The position numbers and the translations under genes are program-made. Of a stretch of DNA of 43,810 bases, positions 33,570 to 42,324 are shown one piece after another. The notes beneath the pieces are model-generated. The model saw nothing but the letters and a program-made list of their open reading frames with translations. It made no database searches and had not been told where the DNA came from. Each line of letters starts with the position of its first letter. Position 1 is the stretch's first letter. Origin of the DNA: Candidatus Gastranaerophilales bacterium (GTDB lineage Bacteria > Cyanobacteriota > Vampirovibrionia > Gastranaerophilales > Gastranaerophilaceae); NCBI GenBank assembly GCA_944323135.1, contig CALURI010000017.1:1-43810 (forward strand), given 5' to 3'.

Positions 33570-34648
33570 TATAAAATTTTTGTACCCTTATGCTATTCTT
33601 GTTGTCAGATTTAGGAGGTATAATGGAAAAAATTCTTGAATTTGAAGATGTTATTTCTGAAACTAAAGATTATGATAGAAATATACTACTGGGAAATGGT
33701 TTTAGTATGGCTTTTGATGAAAAGCGATTTGATTATTCAAGTCTACTAGAATATTCTCAGAGGATTCCTTCATGTGTAAAAAGAATTTTTAATACATTTA
33801 ATACCTCTGATTTTGAAGTAATTATAAAAAAGTTAGAAAGTTCAGCACAGCTATTAAAAGCCTATGACCGTAGGTTAACTACAAGTAGTAGATTATATCA
33901 AGAAGCTAATAACTTAAGAGATGAATTAATCAATCGTATATTAGAAATTCATCCTTCGTCACAAAATGACATTGAAAAAGATAGAATATTTAATACATTA
34001 TTCTTTCTTTCAAATTTTAATAAAATTTTTACGTTAAATTATGATTGCTTATTATACTGGGTTTTACTTAATAGAGAAGATTTTTTAAAAAAATACCCTA
34101 ATATAGAAATTTTTAAAATGGATGATGGGTTTAGACCATACTACAATGAACTTGCCTGGAAGCAAAAAGAAACACAGAATGTTTTTTATTTGCATGGTGC
34201 ATTACATATTTATAAAAATGATAATGGTTTAATATGTAAACCTCATAATGATGGAAGATATCTAATGGATATTATAAAAGATAATATATATAACAATAAT
34301 TATCCTTTAATAGTAACAGAGGGAAGTAGCAAAAACAAATTAAACAAAATTCTAAAAGAAAACAATAAATATCTTTCATATTGTTATTCAAAGTTAAAGG
34401 GAATTAAAGATGTCTTATTTATTCATGGTCATTCACTTGATAAAAAGGACAAACATGTATTTGAAGCTATAAGTAAAAATTTAACAATAAAAACAGTATA
34501 TATAAGTCTATGCTCTAAAGAAAATTATCAAGAGAAACGAGAAAAAGCTGATACTTTTTTTGCAAAAAGAGAACGTGAAAAAACATTAGACGTTAATTTT
34601 TATGATGCAGATAATATCAATATATGGTGATGTTGTTCAGTACTTTAT
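33549..34648 (+). repeat. Segmental duplication, right copy (DUF4917 unit)
   Basis: Matches 29034-30130 from the opening CAAATTTTCATCAAATTA through the DUF4917 gene to about 18 bases past its stop. The two proteins are about 85-90% identical by eye, so the duplication is not brand new. Its left border lies inside the reading frame of the preceding small gene. Confidence 0.75.
33623..34630 (+). CDS. DUF4917 family protein, SIR2-like fold (copy 2)
   Basis: The same layout as copy 1, with the ATG after AGGAGG and 335 aa. All proposed key segments are identical: LLGNGFSMAFD, IFTLNYDCLLYW, YLHGALHIYK and VTEGSSKNKLNKI. Changes are spread over the N-terminal 50 residues and the surface-like C-terminal part, mostly conservative, suggesting that both copies are under selection. 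One extra residue sits near position 43 (LLEYSQRIP against LLDSPSIP). The 250 bases after it are AT-rich and hold no gene; they separate the island from the convergent glycan operon. Confidence 0.82.
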   Translation: MEKILEFEDVISETKDYDRNILLGNGFSMAFDEKRFDYSSLLEYSQRIPSCVKRIFNTFNTSDFEVIIKKLESSAQLLKAYDRRLTTSSRLYQEANNLRDELINRILEIHPSSQNDIEKDRIFNTLFFLSNFNKIFTLNYDCLLYWVLLNREDFLKKYPNIEIFKMDDGFRPYYNELAWKQKETQNVFYLHGALHIYKNDNGLICKPHNDGRYLMDIIKDNIYNNNYPLIVTEGSSKNKLNKILKENNKYLSYCYSKLKGIKDVLFIHGHSLDKKDKHVFEAISKNLTIKTVYISLCSKENYQEKREKADTFFAKREREKTLDVNFYDADNINIW

Positions 34649-34879
34649 AGAAAAATAAGTTAGATGTATTTTGTATCATTATTTTTTATTCTTTTTGTAC
34701 TAGTATATCATCTGGTTTTACGAAATGCTCAGAAAATTGAGGTTTTGCTAATTTAAAATAAAAATTCGCAGCATATTTAATATTTTAATTTTATCAATTA
34801 ACTTAATAATTCTTAGTTTGAATTAAGGATGAATGAGAATGCCTTACATTTATGGCTGACAAAGACTATACTCAATATA

Positions 34880-35773
34880 CTACTCACATCTCAACCCACT
34901 ATCATTAATTATATAAGAAGGAAACTCCATATAATTGCTGTAAAAATTTTTTAAATATCCATCTATATTATTAGGACAAGGGTATGTTTTGCCTTCAAAG
35001 CCAATTTCTTTTAAAGGAAATACCATGTCATAATGTATAATTAGTTGTTTTGCGTCACAAGGAAAATCTATTCCCCAAAAAAGTGCAGGTTTATTTTGTG
35101 CTGGAATTTTATTGTATAAAATTTTCTTTCTCTGAATATAAGCAATATCTTTTTTTACATCAATAATTTTAATATTTTTAGCATGCGAATATTTTTTCTT
35201 TAAGCATTCAGAAGCTTTTTTAATTGTATTTGTAATATTATTTTGCTCTTGTTCTGTAAAATTACTATCAAAATATTTGTCAACCGGAAAAATATCAAAT
35301 CCTATGTTTTGCTTAAATTTCTTACTAATTATCCTTATTTGCCAATTAGTTGGGTTTACAAAATATTCTCTTACATACCAGTTTGAATTATTTTTAAGCT
35401 CATTTAATAGTATTGTATGCATTTTTTCGTAATCGTCTCTAAGCATACATATATCTATATCATCATCCCAAGGTATAAAGCCATTATGTCTAACGGCACC
35501 CAATAAAGTTCCAGAATCTAACCAGTATTTTAAATTATTCCTTTTAGATAATTCATCAAAATATTCAAGAAAAGATTTTAATTCTAATTGGGCATTTCTT
35601 AGTTCTCCTGTTGCTATATTTACTTTTTTTATATCTACATATTTTTCTAGAATATGTTTATGTGAAGATGCTTGATACAAAAACATACTTAATTTATTTT
35701 TTAGTTTTAATTTTATACCAAAAAAATTTATTACTATTCTCGGGGAATTTTTGTCTAAGTAAATTTTAAACAT
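34880..35773 (-). CDS. LicD-family phosphotransferase
   Basis: LicD enzymes move phosphocholine-like groups from a CDP carrier to surface glycans. The core signature YWLDSGTLLGAVRHNGFIPW followed by DDDIDICMLRDDY (about residues 79-111) is complete, including the DDDID metal site. A basic N-terminal lead of about 75 residues precedes it, and NIGFDIFPVDKYFD follows. The 297-aa length is typical. It is the last gene of the seven-gene minus-strand operon and overlaps the acyltransferase gene by eight bases. With the cytidylyltransferase two genes upstream, it suggests a CDP-linked small molecule as donor. Confidence 0.88.
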   Translation of the reverse strand: MFKIYLDKNSPRIVINFFGIKLKLKNKLSMFLYQASSHKHILEKYVDIKKVNIATGELRNAQLELKSFLEYFDELSKRNNLKYWLDSGTLLGAVRHNGFIPWDDDIDICMLRDDYEKMHTILLNELKNNSNWYVREYFVNPTNWQIRIISKKFKQNIGFDIFPVDKYFDSNFTEQEQNNITNTIKKASECLKKKYSHAKNIKIIDVKKDIAYIQRKKILYNKIPAQNKPALFWGIDFPCDAKQLIIHYDMVFPLKEIGFEGKTYPCPNNIDGYLKNFYSNYMEFPSYIINDSGLRCE

Positions 35774-36560
35774 GTTTTGCCACCTTATTTCTTACTGAAT
35801 CACTCATATATTGATTATATGTACGAGGATCCCATTTAAAATTATGTCGCAATATTTTAGCAGGAATGCCTCCTAACAAAATATGTTCTTCATTAAAAGC
35901 TTTATTAACTAATGAATTTGCAGCTATACCACATCCAGATGGAATAAAGCTCCCTTTTAAAATTGTGCACCTTGACATAATCCAGACATTATTGCCAATA
36001 ATTACATCTTTGGGCTCATTTATTGCATTATTATTTTCATCTAAAATTGTATGTCCATCTGAAGCTCTGATAATACAATCAGTTGCCACATAAACATCAT
36101 CTCCAATTAATAATTTAGGTTTTGTTTTGTACCCGTTATTAACAACAACACGTAGTCCTCCATTTTTTAATTCACTATTTTTACCAATAATTGCTGTTCC
36201 ACCTTCTTCTATATAAAACTTTGCATCACGTATAGGATGTTTTGTTGTACTTATAATAAAAACATTACTATCGCCCAATTCATTTATTATAGTATTTTGG
36301 AATTTTATATTGTTGCTTATGTTAATTTTATTGTTGTTACCTATAATGTCAATATTAGTTTTATATAATTTAGTTTCATTACCTATAGTAATCGTATTAT
36401 CATTACCTTTTATTTTTATTCTTGAATTACGAAAAATACAATTTTTTCCTAAAATGATTGTATTATTTTTTCCTCTAATTTTTAATTTACAACCAAAAGG
36501 TAGAAACCAACACATCTTTCCCGAATAAAAGAATTTATTATTAAAATTTTCAAAAAACAT
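35766..36560 (-). CDS. Hexapeptide-repeat acyltransferase (left-handed beta-helix)
   Basis: Repeated [IV]-G-x-x-x-x-I units run from residue 25 to 220 (IGNETKLYKTNIDIIGNNN; IIGKNSELKNGGL; LIGDDVYVATDCII; VIGNNVWIMSRCTILKG), ending in GIAANSLVNKAF and LLGGIPAKILRHN, the C-terminal signature of CysE/LacA/NodL-like O-acetyltransferases. The unusual N-rich first half makes the helix longer than in small acetyltransferases. It probably acetylates a sugar or the small substituent. AGAGG precedes the ATG, which follows the stop of the cytidylyltransferase gene directly. Confidence 0.85.
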   Translation of the reverse strand: MFFENFNNKFFYSGKMCWFLPFGCKLKIRGKNNTIILGKNCIFRNSRIKIKGNDNTITIGNETKLYKTNIDIIGNNNKINISNNIKFQNTIINELGDSNVFIISTTKHPIRDAKFYIEEGGTAIIGKNSELKNGGLRVVVNNGYKTKPKLLIGDDVYVATDCIIRASDGHTILDENNNAINEPKDVIIGNNVWIMSRCTILKGSFIPSGCGIAANSLVNKAFNEEHILLGGIPAKILRHNFKWDPRTYNQYMSDSVRNKVAKHV

Positions 36561-37019
36561 CTATTTTACCTCTACATCTGCTGGTAAATGATTATCAGTT
36601 TTAGCTTGTATTTTTTTATAATTTTCATAAATACGTTTTTTTAAGTTTGAGGAACTTATACCTTGTCCATATGGGAAATATACAACCTGGACGCCCAAAT
36701 CCTTTAAATAATCATATTTACCGTTCCAATCATCTCCAACAACAAAAATATCAAAGTTCAGTTTTGTAACCTTATCAGTATGGTCTAAAGAACGTTGAGG
36801 AATAACAATATCTGGTCCCTTAATAGCTTTCATTAAAGCAATTCTTTCTTCAAAAGGTATAATTGGAGTTGATTTATAACTTGCTACAAGTTCATCTGTA
36901 TTAACACCAACTATTAAGATATCTCCCAAAGCCCGTGCGTATTCAATCATTTTTAAATGATTAATATGGAGCATATCAAAAGTCCCAGATGTGTATACTA
37001 CGGTTTTGTTGCCTATCAT
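36561..37019 (-). CDS. TagD-like cytidylyltransferase
   Basis: Makes CDP-activated small molecules (glycerol 3-phosphate, phosphoethanolamine or similar) from CTP. The 152-aa protein has VVYTSGTFDMLHINHLKMIE, with the nucleotidyltransferase HxxH (usually HxGH, here HINH), then VGVNTDELVASYK, IPFEERIALMKAIKG and the C-terminal GISSSNLKKRI, in place of the usual ISTTxIKxRI. It overlaps the aminotransferase gene upstream by four bases (ATGA type) and adjoins the acyltransferase gene downstream, so the three are translated together. Confidence 0.85.
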   Translation of the reverse strand: MIGNKTVVYTSGTFDMLHINHLKMIEYARALGDILIVGVNTDELVASYKSTPIIPFEERIALMKAIKGPDIVIPQRSLDHTDKVTKLNFDIFVVGDDWNGKYDYLKDLGVQVVYFPYGQGISSSNLKKRIYENYKKIQAKTDNHLPADVEVK

Positions 37020-38110
37020 ATATTCAACTCCTTATATTCAACTTCTTTTATAGCTAGTTGCATCTTTTCTAATAAGTTATCAATATCATCAAGAGAAGTA
37101 TTACCTATGTGAGAAACTCTCAATAATTTTGTTGCAAGCTCTCCTCCACAAGGATTAACATAAATTTGGTATTTGTTTTTTAAAATTTGTATAATTTCAT
37201 AAGCATTAATATTATCAAAAATTACGGGAGTAAGCATATTTGAAATTGGATATTCAGGAATTTTTAGTCCTATTTTTTTTGCTTTTTCCCTAAAATATTC
37301 AGCTTTTCTTTTTATATTAGCCAATCTACTATATAAGCCACCTTCATTTTCAATTATATTTAACATATCTTGAATTTCATACATAACTAAAACTGGAGGG
37401 GTATAAGGAGTTTGTCCTCTTGAAATATTTAGCAAATAATCTTTATAATCAAAATATTTTGATGCAGAAAGTGAATTACTTTGAATTTTTTCAATCATTC
37501 TTTTACTGAATGAAACTAAAGACATACCTGGTGAACAACATAGTCCTTTTTGGGAACTTATTATTGAAAGATCAATTCCATATTTTTCCATATCATATTC
37601 ATCAGCCAAAAAAGAACTAATCGCATCAACAATAAAATACATATTATTTCTCTTTGCAAAATCGGAAAGCAATTTTTTATTGTAAAGTTGCCCTGAAGTA
37701 GTTTCATGAATATTAACAAAAAGGATTGAATATCCTTTATTTTCATAAGGTTTCAAATGTTCTTCTGTTAAAGTTTCATTCCATTTTATATCAACAGATT
37801 CATAAGATTTATTATGGTATTCTAATAATTCACAGAATCTTTTTCCAAAACCACCACCATTAATAACTAGACATTTATCTTGATCAGCAACACAGTTTTC
37901 AATAGTAGCTTCCATTGATGCTGTACCAGAGGCTGCTAAATAAATTAAAGAATTTTCTACATGATTTCCTAATAATAAAGAAAGTTTTTTTAGAACTTTT
38001 TTCACCATATCACCATATTCAGTAGTTCTAAAATGTATAAATCCATTTTTTCTTATAGTAGCAGTACTTGGATACATTTGTACTGGTCCACATGTAAATA
38101 ATTTAGCCAT
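37016..38110 (-). CDS. Class V PLP aminotransferase, 2-aminoethylphosphonate/alanine-glyoxylate type
   Basis: Starts with MAKLFTCGPVQMYPSTATI after a strong AGGAGG site. The PLP-binding segments are AASGTASMEATIENCV, VNIHETTSGQLYNKK, FIVDAISSFLADEYDM and SQKGLCCSPGMSLVSFS, with the Schiff-base Lys in SSQKGL. The overall pattern is closest to 2-aminoethylphosphonate-pyruvate transaminase (PhnW) and relatives. In the operon it probably aminates an aldehyde or keto precursor to make the amine that the next gene activates with CTP. No phosphoenolpyruvate mutase is in the window, so the phosphonate reading is not confirmed. Confidence 0.82.
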   Translation of the reverse strand: MAKLFTCGPVQMYPSTATIRKNGFIHFRTTEYGDMVKKVLKKLSLLLGNHVENSLIYLAASGTASMEATIENCVADQDKCLVINGGGFGKRFCELLEYHNKSYESVDIKWNETLTEEHLKPYENKGYSILFVNIHETTSGQLYNKKLLSDFAKRNNMYFIVDAISSFLADEYDMEKYGIDLSIISSQKGLCCSPGMSLVSFSKRMIEKIQSNSLSASKYFDYKDYLLNISRGQTPYTPPVLVMYEIQDMLNIIENEGGLYSRLANIKRKAEYFREKAKKIGLKIPEYPISNMLTPVIFDNINAYEIIQILKNKYQIYVNPCGGELATKLLRVSHIGNTSLDDIDNLLEKMQLAIKEVEYKELNI

Positions 38111-38118
38111 TTTACCTC

Positions 38119-39321
38119 CTACGTTAATTCTCTTTTTAAATATTTTACAATTTTCTCAGCACTTGATTCTTTGTAATCCAGAACTTCTGATATTAAATCC
38201 ATTCTTTTTTTTGCTTTGTAATCATTCTGTTTGCTTATAATTTCATTTAATACTTGTTCCAATTCAGAATTATTATTTACTTTGTAATATTCAGATGTTA
38301 TTTTTTCTCCAAGAGAATTTAATTTACAAGAATTCCGATTTACAAGCATTATTAATGGATTTTTGGATGGTAAATATTCTGTTAAAAAAGATATACAATC
38401 AGTAATCATTAAGTCAGAGGATTTAAAAATATCAAAGTAATTACCTTGTTCGTATATTCTCCCAATTTTAGTCCATTCATTATAATAACTATTTATTTCT
38501 TCTTCATTCATTATCTTGTTACGAAGCAGAGCATACTTTAATCTTGGATGTGGTTTAAATATCCAACTTGTTTCAGTGTGCTTTTTTGCATATTCAAGTA
38601 TAAATTTTCCATTTTCTTTAAATGTTGCAAACTCTAAACTACCAGATTCAAAAGAATGATGAGGTGCATAGATTATTTTAAACTTATCTTGATCTTTCCA
38701 AATAGAAGATATAATTTTCGACTTATTTAAATATGCGTCCAATTTAGGATATCCTACAGTAAAACAATTTTTTGAATTTTCTTTAGCATAGGATTCATAT
38801 CTTATAGTATTAATATCGTTTTCTACAAAATATTTCCATAATAGTTTATGAAAATTTTGCTTGTAATTATCTTTGTCATTTGTAATTTCAAAACTATAAG
38901 AGCAATAACAAGTTAATGCAAATTTAGAAACATATAGTGGGCTATAAACTTTGGGCATTTCCCAAGGTTGTTCGTAAAAAACTATATCAGGCTTAAATTT
39001 TTTAAAATTTATGTATTTGTGATTTTGATAAACGTATTTAACATTCATACCTCTAGTTTTAAAAAAATCATAATTTTCATCGACGATATTTCTTGTTTTA
39101 TCACGACCTTTATGAACTCTTGATAATACTCCAACACAAATAATAACTTCAAATTTTTCATCATTGACCATTAAGTCATATAAGGATTGATATCCCCATT
39201 TAGAATTTTCCGAAACATAAAACAAAATTCGTATTTTATTAATGTTGTTTTCTTTTATTCTTCGAATAACTTTTTTATAATTATTTGTACATATTATATA
39301 TTTAAACCAGTTTTTTAGCAT
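38119..39321 (-). CDS. CDP-glycerol glycerophosphotransferase-family protein (TagB/TagF-like)
   Basis: The C-terminal half has the Glyphos_transf signatures: FKIIYAPHHSF (the His-rich donor site), SWIFKPHPRL, and DIFKSSDLMITDCISFLTEYL (SDxxITDxxSxxxE/D). The N-terminal half (residues 25-190) is a Rossmann-like domain (RILFYVSENSKWGYQSLYDL, DIVFYEQPWEMP). Family members polymerise or add polyol phosphates to wall or capsule chains. At 400 aa it is a typical single-unit enzyme. It overlaps the preceding gene by seven bases and ends eight bases before the aminotransferase gene. Confidence 0.85.
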   Translation of the reverse strand: MLKNWFKYIICTNNYKKVIRRIKENNINKIRILFYVSENSKWGYQSLYDLMVNDEKFEVIICVGVLSRVHKGRDKTRNIVDENYDFFKTRGMNVKYVYQNHKYINFKKFKPDIVFYEQPWEMPKVYSPLYVSKFALTCYCSYSFEITNDKDNYKQNFHKLLWKYFVENDINTIRYESYAKENSKNCFTVGYPKLDAYLNKSKIISSIWKDQDKFKIIYAPHHSFESGSLEFATFKENGKFILEYAKKHTETSWIFKPHPRLKYALLRNKIMNEEEINSYYNEWTKIGRIYEQGNYFDIFKSSDLMITDCISFLTEYLPSKNPLIMLVNRNSCKLNSLGEKITSEYYKVNNNSELEQVLNEIISKQNDYKAKKRMDLISEVLDYKESSAEKIVKYLKRELT

Positions 39322-41051
39322 TGTTCATTTTCCTCATTTAAAATTTCTATTAATTGAGGATATGCAGAATTTAGTCGCATACAGGCTTCATAGCCAGATA
39401 TTTCAGATTGATTATCTTTATTAATTTTACATAATCCACAGTCTTGTGTACCATCAATACAATATAAATCTGCTTCAAAACCTTTAACAATACCAATCTT
39501 TTTATGATTTAAAACAGACATTGCCCAAAAATAAAAATCATCTTGAGTTGGGATTAATGTTTTAATTTTATTTATATTAAAAATATCTTGATGTAATGAA
39601 TGCGGAGGGAATAAGCACCCAGAACCTCCTAATAGCATATTTTTATAACTAGGGTTAAAATAATTTGTATAAAAATGTTTTCTATTTGATATAGGGGTAA
39701 ATTTTTCTTTAGTAATTCCTAATCTCGTTGCTCGACGAACATAAATATTATTAGGATTGTTGATATATGCATTATAGAGACTTTCTAACCAATCTTCTTC
39801 ATAATACAAATCATCATCAGCTGTAACAATAATATCTTCAGGATATTTCTTTAATGATGGTATTAACTTTTTATAGGACTTTAAATCTTCACACCATTCT
39901 ATACTTAATCCTAAGTCTTTTAGCTTTAATAATTTTTTTGGTAATTCTCGTTCTCTTTTAGGAAATTGTTCTTCAGCAAGCCATAAAACAAGTTTGTCCG
40001 GTTTTAATCTTTGTCTCAATAACGTGTTTATAGTCAAATGTACAGTATCTATTCTTTTAGGAAATGTAGTTAATGATACTATTAATTGAGGGGATCTCTT
40101 TTCTTTTGTTAAACCATAATCAAAGGCTTCTTTATATTTAAACTTACATTTATGTTTTATTTGTAACCTTAACCCACAAAGATTAATAATATAATGAGAA
40201 TCTAAATCTTTTAATAAAACTAACTTCTTTTTATTTCTGCATTTCTCTTTTTGTTGTTTTATTAATAGTCTCATTTTTTTTGTTAAAACTAAGCTATTTT
40301 TGTCAAAAAAATTAGTGATTTCTACATATGCATTATCTTGACTTTTTTGGCTTATTTTATCTTTTCGATAGTAATAATTAATATTTGGGACTGCAACAAC
40401 TCTATTTGCGTCTTTTAAAACTAATGGAAGCCATATAGCATCTTCATAATCTATGCCAATAGTAAATTTTTTGTCAATTATAAGTTCTTTTTTGTATAAT
40501 TTATTCCATATGTTATATTTTTCAATAATATTCGCAATTTTTACCTTATGCTCTAACGTTTCCCCTATAACTTCTTTTTTATATGTAATACTAGATTTTT
40601 CATAGTATTTATATACTGTTTTTGCATTTGCAAAACATACATCAGCGTGATTTTTAATTGCAGCTTCATACAATCTTTCGAAATAATCCAAACTTACCCG
40701 ATCTTTGCTATTAACAAAACTAATATATTCCCCACTTGCAATTTCAAGCCCTTTATTTCTAACCGCACTTCTACCAATATATTCTTGCCTCAAAAATCTT
40801 ATTCTTGAATCATATTTAGAAAATTCTGTGATAATTGAGTGAGATAAATCCCTTGAACCATCATCAATAACAATTATTTCTATTTCTTTTAGAGATTGAT
40901 TAATGATTGATTGTAAACAATCATATATATAATTTTCAGAATTATATACTGGTATTATTACTGAAACTTTATAATTATGAAAATTATAATTTTTTTTATT
41001 TAGTTCTAATTCAGATATTAAATTTTCAATATAATTTGTATAATCTCCCAT
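39315..41051 (-). CDS. Two-domain glycosyltransferase (GT2 plus a second GT-A-like domain)
   Basis: Residues 25-230 form a GT2 domain (KVSVIIPVYNSENYI, IIVIDDGSRDLS, RSAVRNKGLEIASGEYISF), but the metal site reads VNSKDR instead of the usual LDSDD, so it may be weak. Residues 320-575 are a second domain with VSLTTFPKRIDTVHLTINTLL, IIVTADDDLYYEEDW (an intact DDD site), MLLGGSGCLFPPHS and TQDDFYFW, like GT-A enzymes of capsule loci. The ATG at 41051 (MGDYTNYIENL) is preferred. The longer form starts at GTG 41114, overlaps the upstream gene by 41 bases and has no ribosome site. It should add one or two sugars to the glycan. Confidence 0.78.
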   Translation of the reverse strand: MGDYTNYIENLISELELNKKNYNFHNYKVSVIIPVYNSENYIYDCLQSIINQSLKEIEIIVIDDGSRDLSHSIITEFSKYDSRIRFLRQEYIGRSAVRNKGLEIASGEYISFVNSKDRVSLDYFERLYEAAIKNHADVCFANAKTVYKYYEKSSITYKKEVIGETLEHKVKIANIIEKYNIWNKLYKKELIIDKKFTIGIDYEDAIWLPLVLKDANRVVAVPNINYYYRKDKISQKSQDNAYVEITNFFDKNSLVLTKKMRLLIKQQKEKCRNKKKLVLLKDLDSHYIINLCGLRLQIKHKCKFKYKEAFDYGLTKEKRSPQLIVSLTTFPKRIDTVHLTINTLLRQRLKPDKLVLWLAEEQFPKRERELPKKLLKLKDLGLSIEWCEDLKSYKKLIPSLKKYPEDIIVTADDDLYYEEDWLESLYNAYINNPNNIYVRRATRLGITKEKFTPISNRKHFYTNYFNPSYKNMLLGGSGCLFPPHSLHQDIFNINKIKTLIPTQDDFYFWAMSVLNHKKIGIVKGFEADLYCIDGTQDCGLCKINKDNQSEISGYEACMRLNSAYPQLIEILNEENEQC

Positions 41052-41073
41052 AAACTTCCCATCAATTTTAATT

Positions 41074-42114
41074 TTACAGCATCTTTTGTATAACTTGATA
41101 AACTTCTTCCACACTTGGTGATAACGTACATTTGTACTTTCCCGCTTTAAGTTTACACTTTCGTTTATGACAAGGCTTACAAGTTTGACTTGCTACTGAA
41201 ATATATTTTTCATTGCTACCTAGAGGTGCATACAATTCAGAAGGGGTACAACAAAAAATAGAAACTATTTTTGGAATATTTGTTGCCCTTGCTAGATGTG
41301 TACTTCCACTATCTAAAGAAATAACTAGCGCAGCTCTCCTAAAAAGTTCAGCTAATTCTAATAAATTAGTTTTCCCTGCCAAATTTAAGCCCTTACCACA
41401 ACTTATATATTCAATTAGGTCTATGTCATTTTTCGTACCTGTATATATTAAAGAATATTGCGTTTCTATTTTTGCAATTAAATTTTTCCAATTATCTCTG
41501 TCCCAATGTTTGCCTATCCATGTTGTTGCAGGACAAATTACAACGATAGGTTTTGAATCATCTAGCTGATTTAAGATAATATCAATCTTTTTTTGTAATT
41601 CTTTTGACGGGATAGGTAGTGTATATTTTAAATTTGTTTCATCTATGTTTAAATAATCAGCATATTTAAGATACTTTTTTACAACGTTTTTTTCTTCTTC
41701 AATATAATTATTATTAATAATTTCATTTGCACATAAAAAAGAAAATTCTCTAGCTTTTGAAGATATTATTCTTCTTTTAGCTCCGGAAAATAAAAGAAAT
41801 ATTCCACTCTTAAATAACAATCCTTGCGTATCAATTGCAATATCAAACCTTTTAGAACGGATGTATTGTATTAATTTTATATAATTTAAAATTATTTTAA
41901 AAATATTATGTTTTTTCCATTTTTTTAATGGAACAAAAATACATTCATCAACACATGAATTATTTTGAATTACTTGAACACCTTTATCCCCAACGAGCCA
42001 ACTAACTTCGTATCCATTATCTTTTAAACGATTTGCAAGTGGTATATTGAAAATTACATCACCTAAAGAAGATGTGCGTATTAATAAAATCTTTTTCTTT
42101 GCTTGTTTTTCCAT
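41074..42114 (-). CDS. GT9 glycosyltransferase, ADP-heptose:LPS heptosyltransferase type
   Basis: The GT-B enzyme starts with KILLIRTSSLGDVIFNIPLA, the classical WaaC/WaaF opening. The second domain has VVICPATTWIGKHWDRDNW, SLIYTGTKNDIDLIEYI, LNLAGKTNLLELAELFRRAALVIS and DSGSTHLARA (the donor site), then SIFCCTPSELYAPLG. A Cys-rich tail (CKPCHKRKCKLKAGKYKC) is also common in this family. It implies a Gram-negative-type outer envelope. It is the first gene of the seven-gene operon. It has no clear ribosome site, and the promoter must lie in the repeat-rich spacer upstream. Confidence 0.9.
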   Translation of the reverse strand: MEKQAKKKILLIRTSSLGDVIFNIPLANRLKDNGYEVSWLVGDKGVQVIQNNSCVDECIFVPLKKWKKHNIFKIILNYIKLIQYIRSKRFDIAIDTQGLLFKSGIFLLFSGAKRRIISSKAREFSFLCANEIINNNYIEEEKNVVKKYLKYADYLNIDETNLKYTLPIPSKELQKKIDIILNQLDDSKPIVVICPATTWIGKHWDRDNWKNLIAKIETQYSLIYTGTKNDIDLIEYISCGKGLNLAGKTNLLELAELFRRAALVISLDSGSTHLARATNIPKIVSIFCCTPSELYAPLGSNEKYISVASQTCKPCHKRKCKLKAGKYKCTLSPSVEEVYQVIQKML

Positions 42115-42164
42115 GTTACTTTTACGAAATTTAACCTTTATTTTAATGATTTGTTAAACACCCT

Positions 42165-42189
42165 TTCAACAAAATTAGTATTCAGTTGA
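42165..42189. repeat. Degenerate third copy of the TTCAACA repeat, centre inverted
   Basis: Starts TTCAACAAAAT and ends AGTTGA over 25 bases, like the two exact copies at 42330 and 42486. Its centre reads TTAGTATT, the reverse complement of the AATACTAA centre of those copies, as if the site were in the other orientation. Two shorter half-sites follow (GATTATTCAA at about 42209 and GATTATTCAAC at about 42250). Confidence 0.5.
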
Positions 42190-42324
42190 CTAAATCGCAA
42201 AGTCTTGATTATTCAAAGAATACAGCTATTTTCTTTATTTAAAACTTGCGATTATTCAACATAAAAATACAAGAAAATTAGAAAAAAAATCTATATTTTA
42301 GGGTGTTTTTTACGGTCACTTAAA

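Noticed and set aside
29034..34648. Composite transposon with DUF4917 units as insertion sequences
   Set aside because: The repeated units encode no transposase and show no terminal inverted repeats or target-site duplication that I can find.
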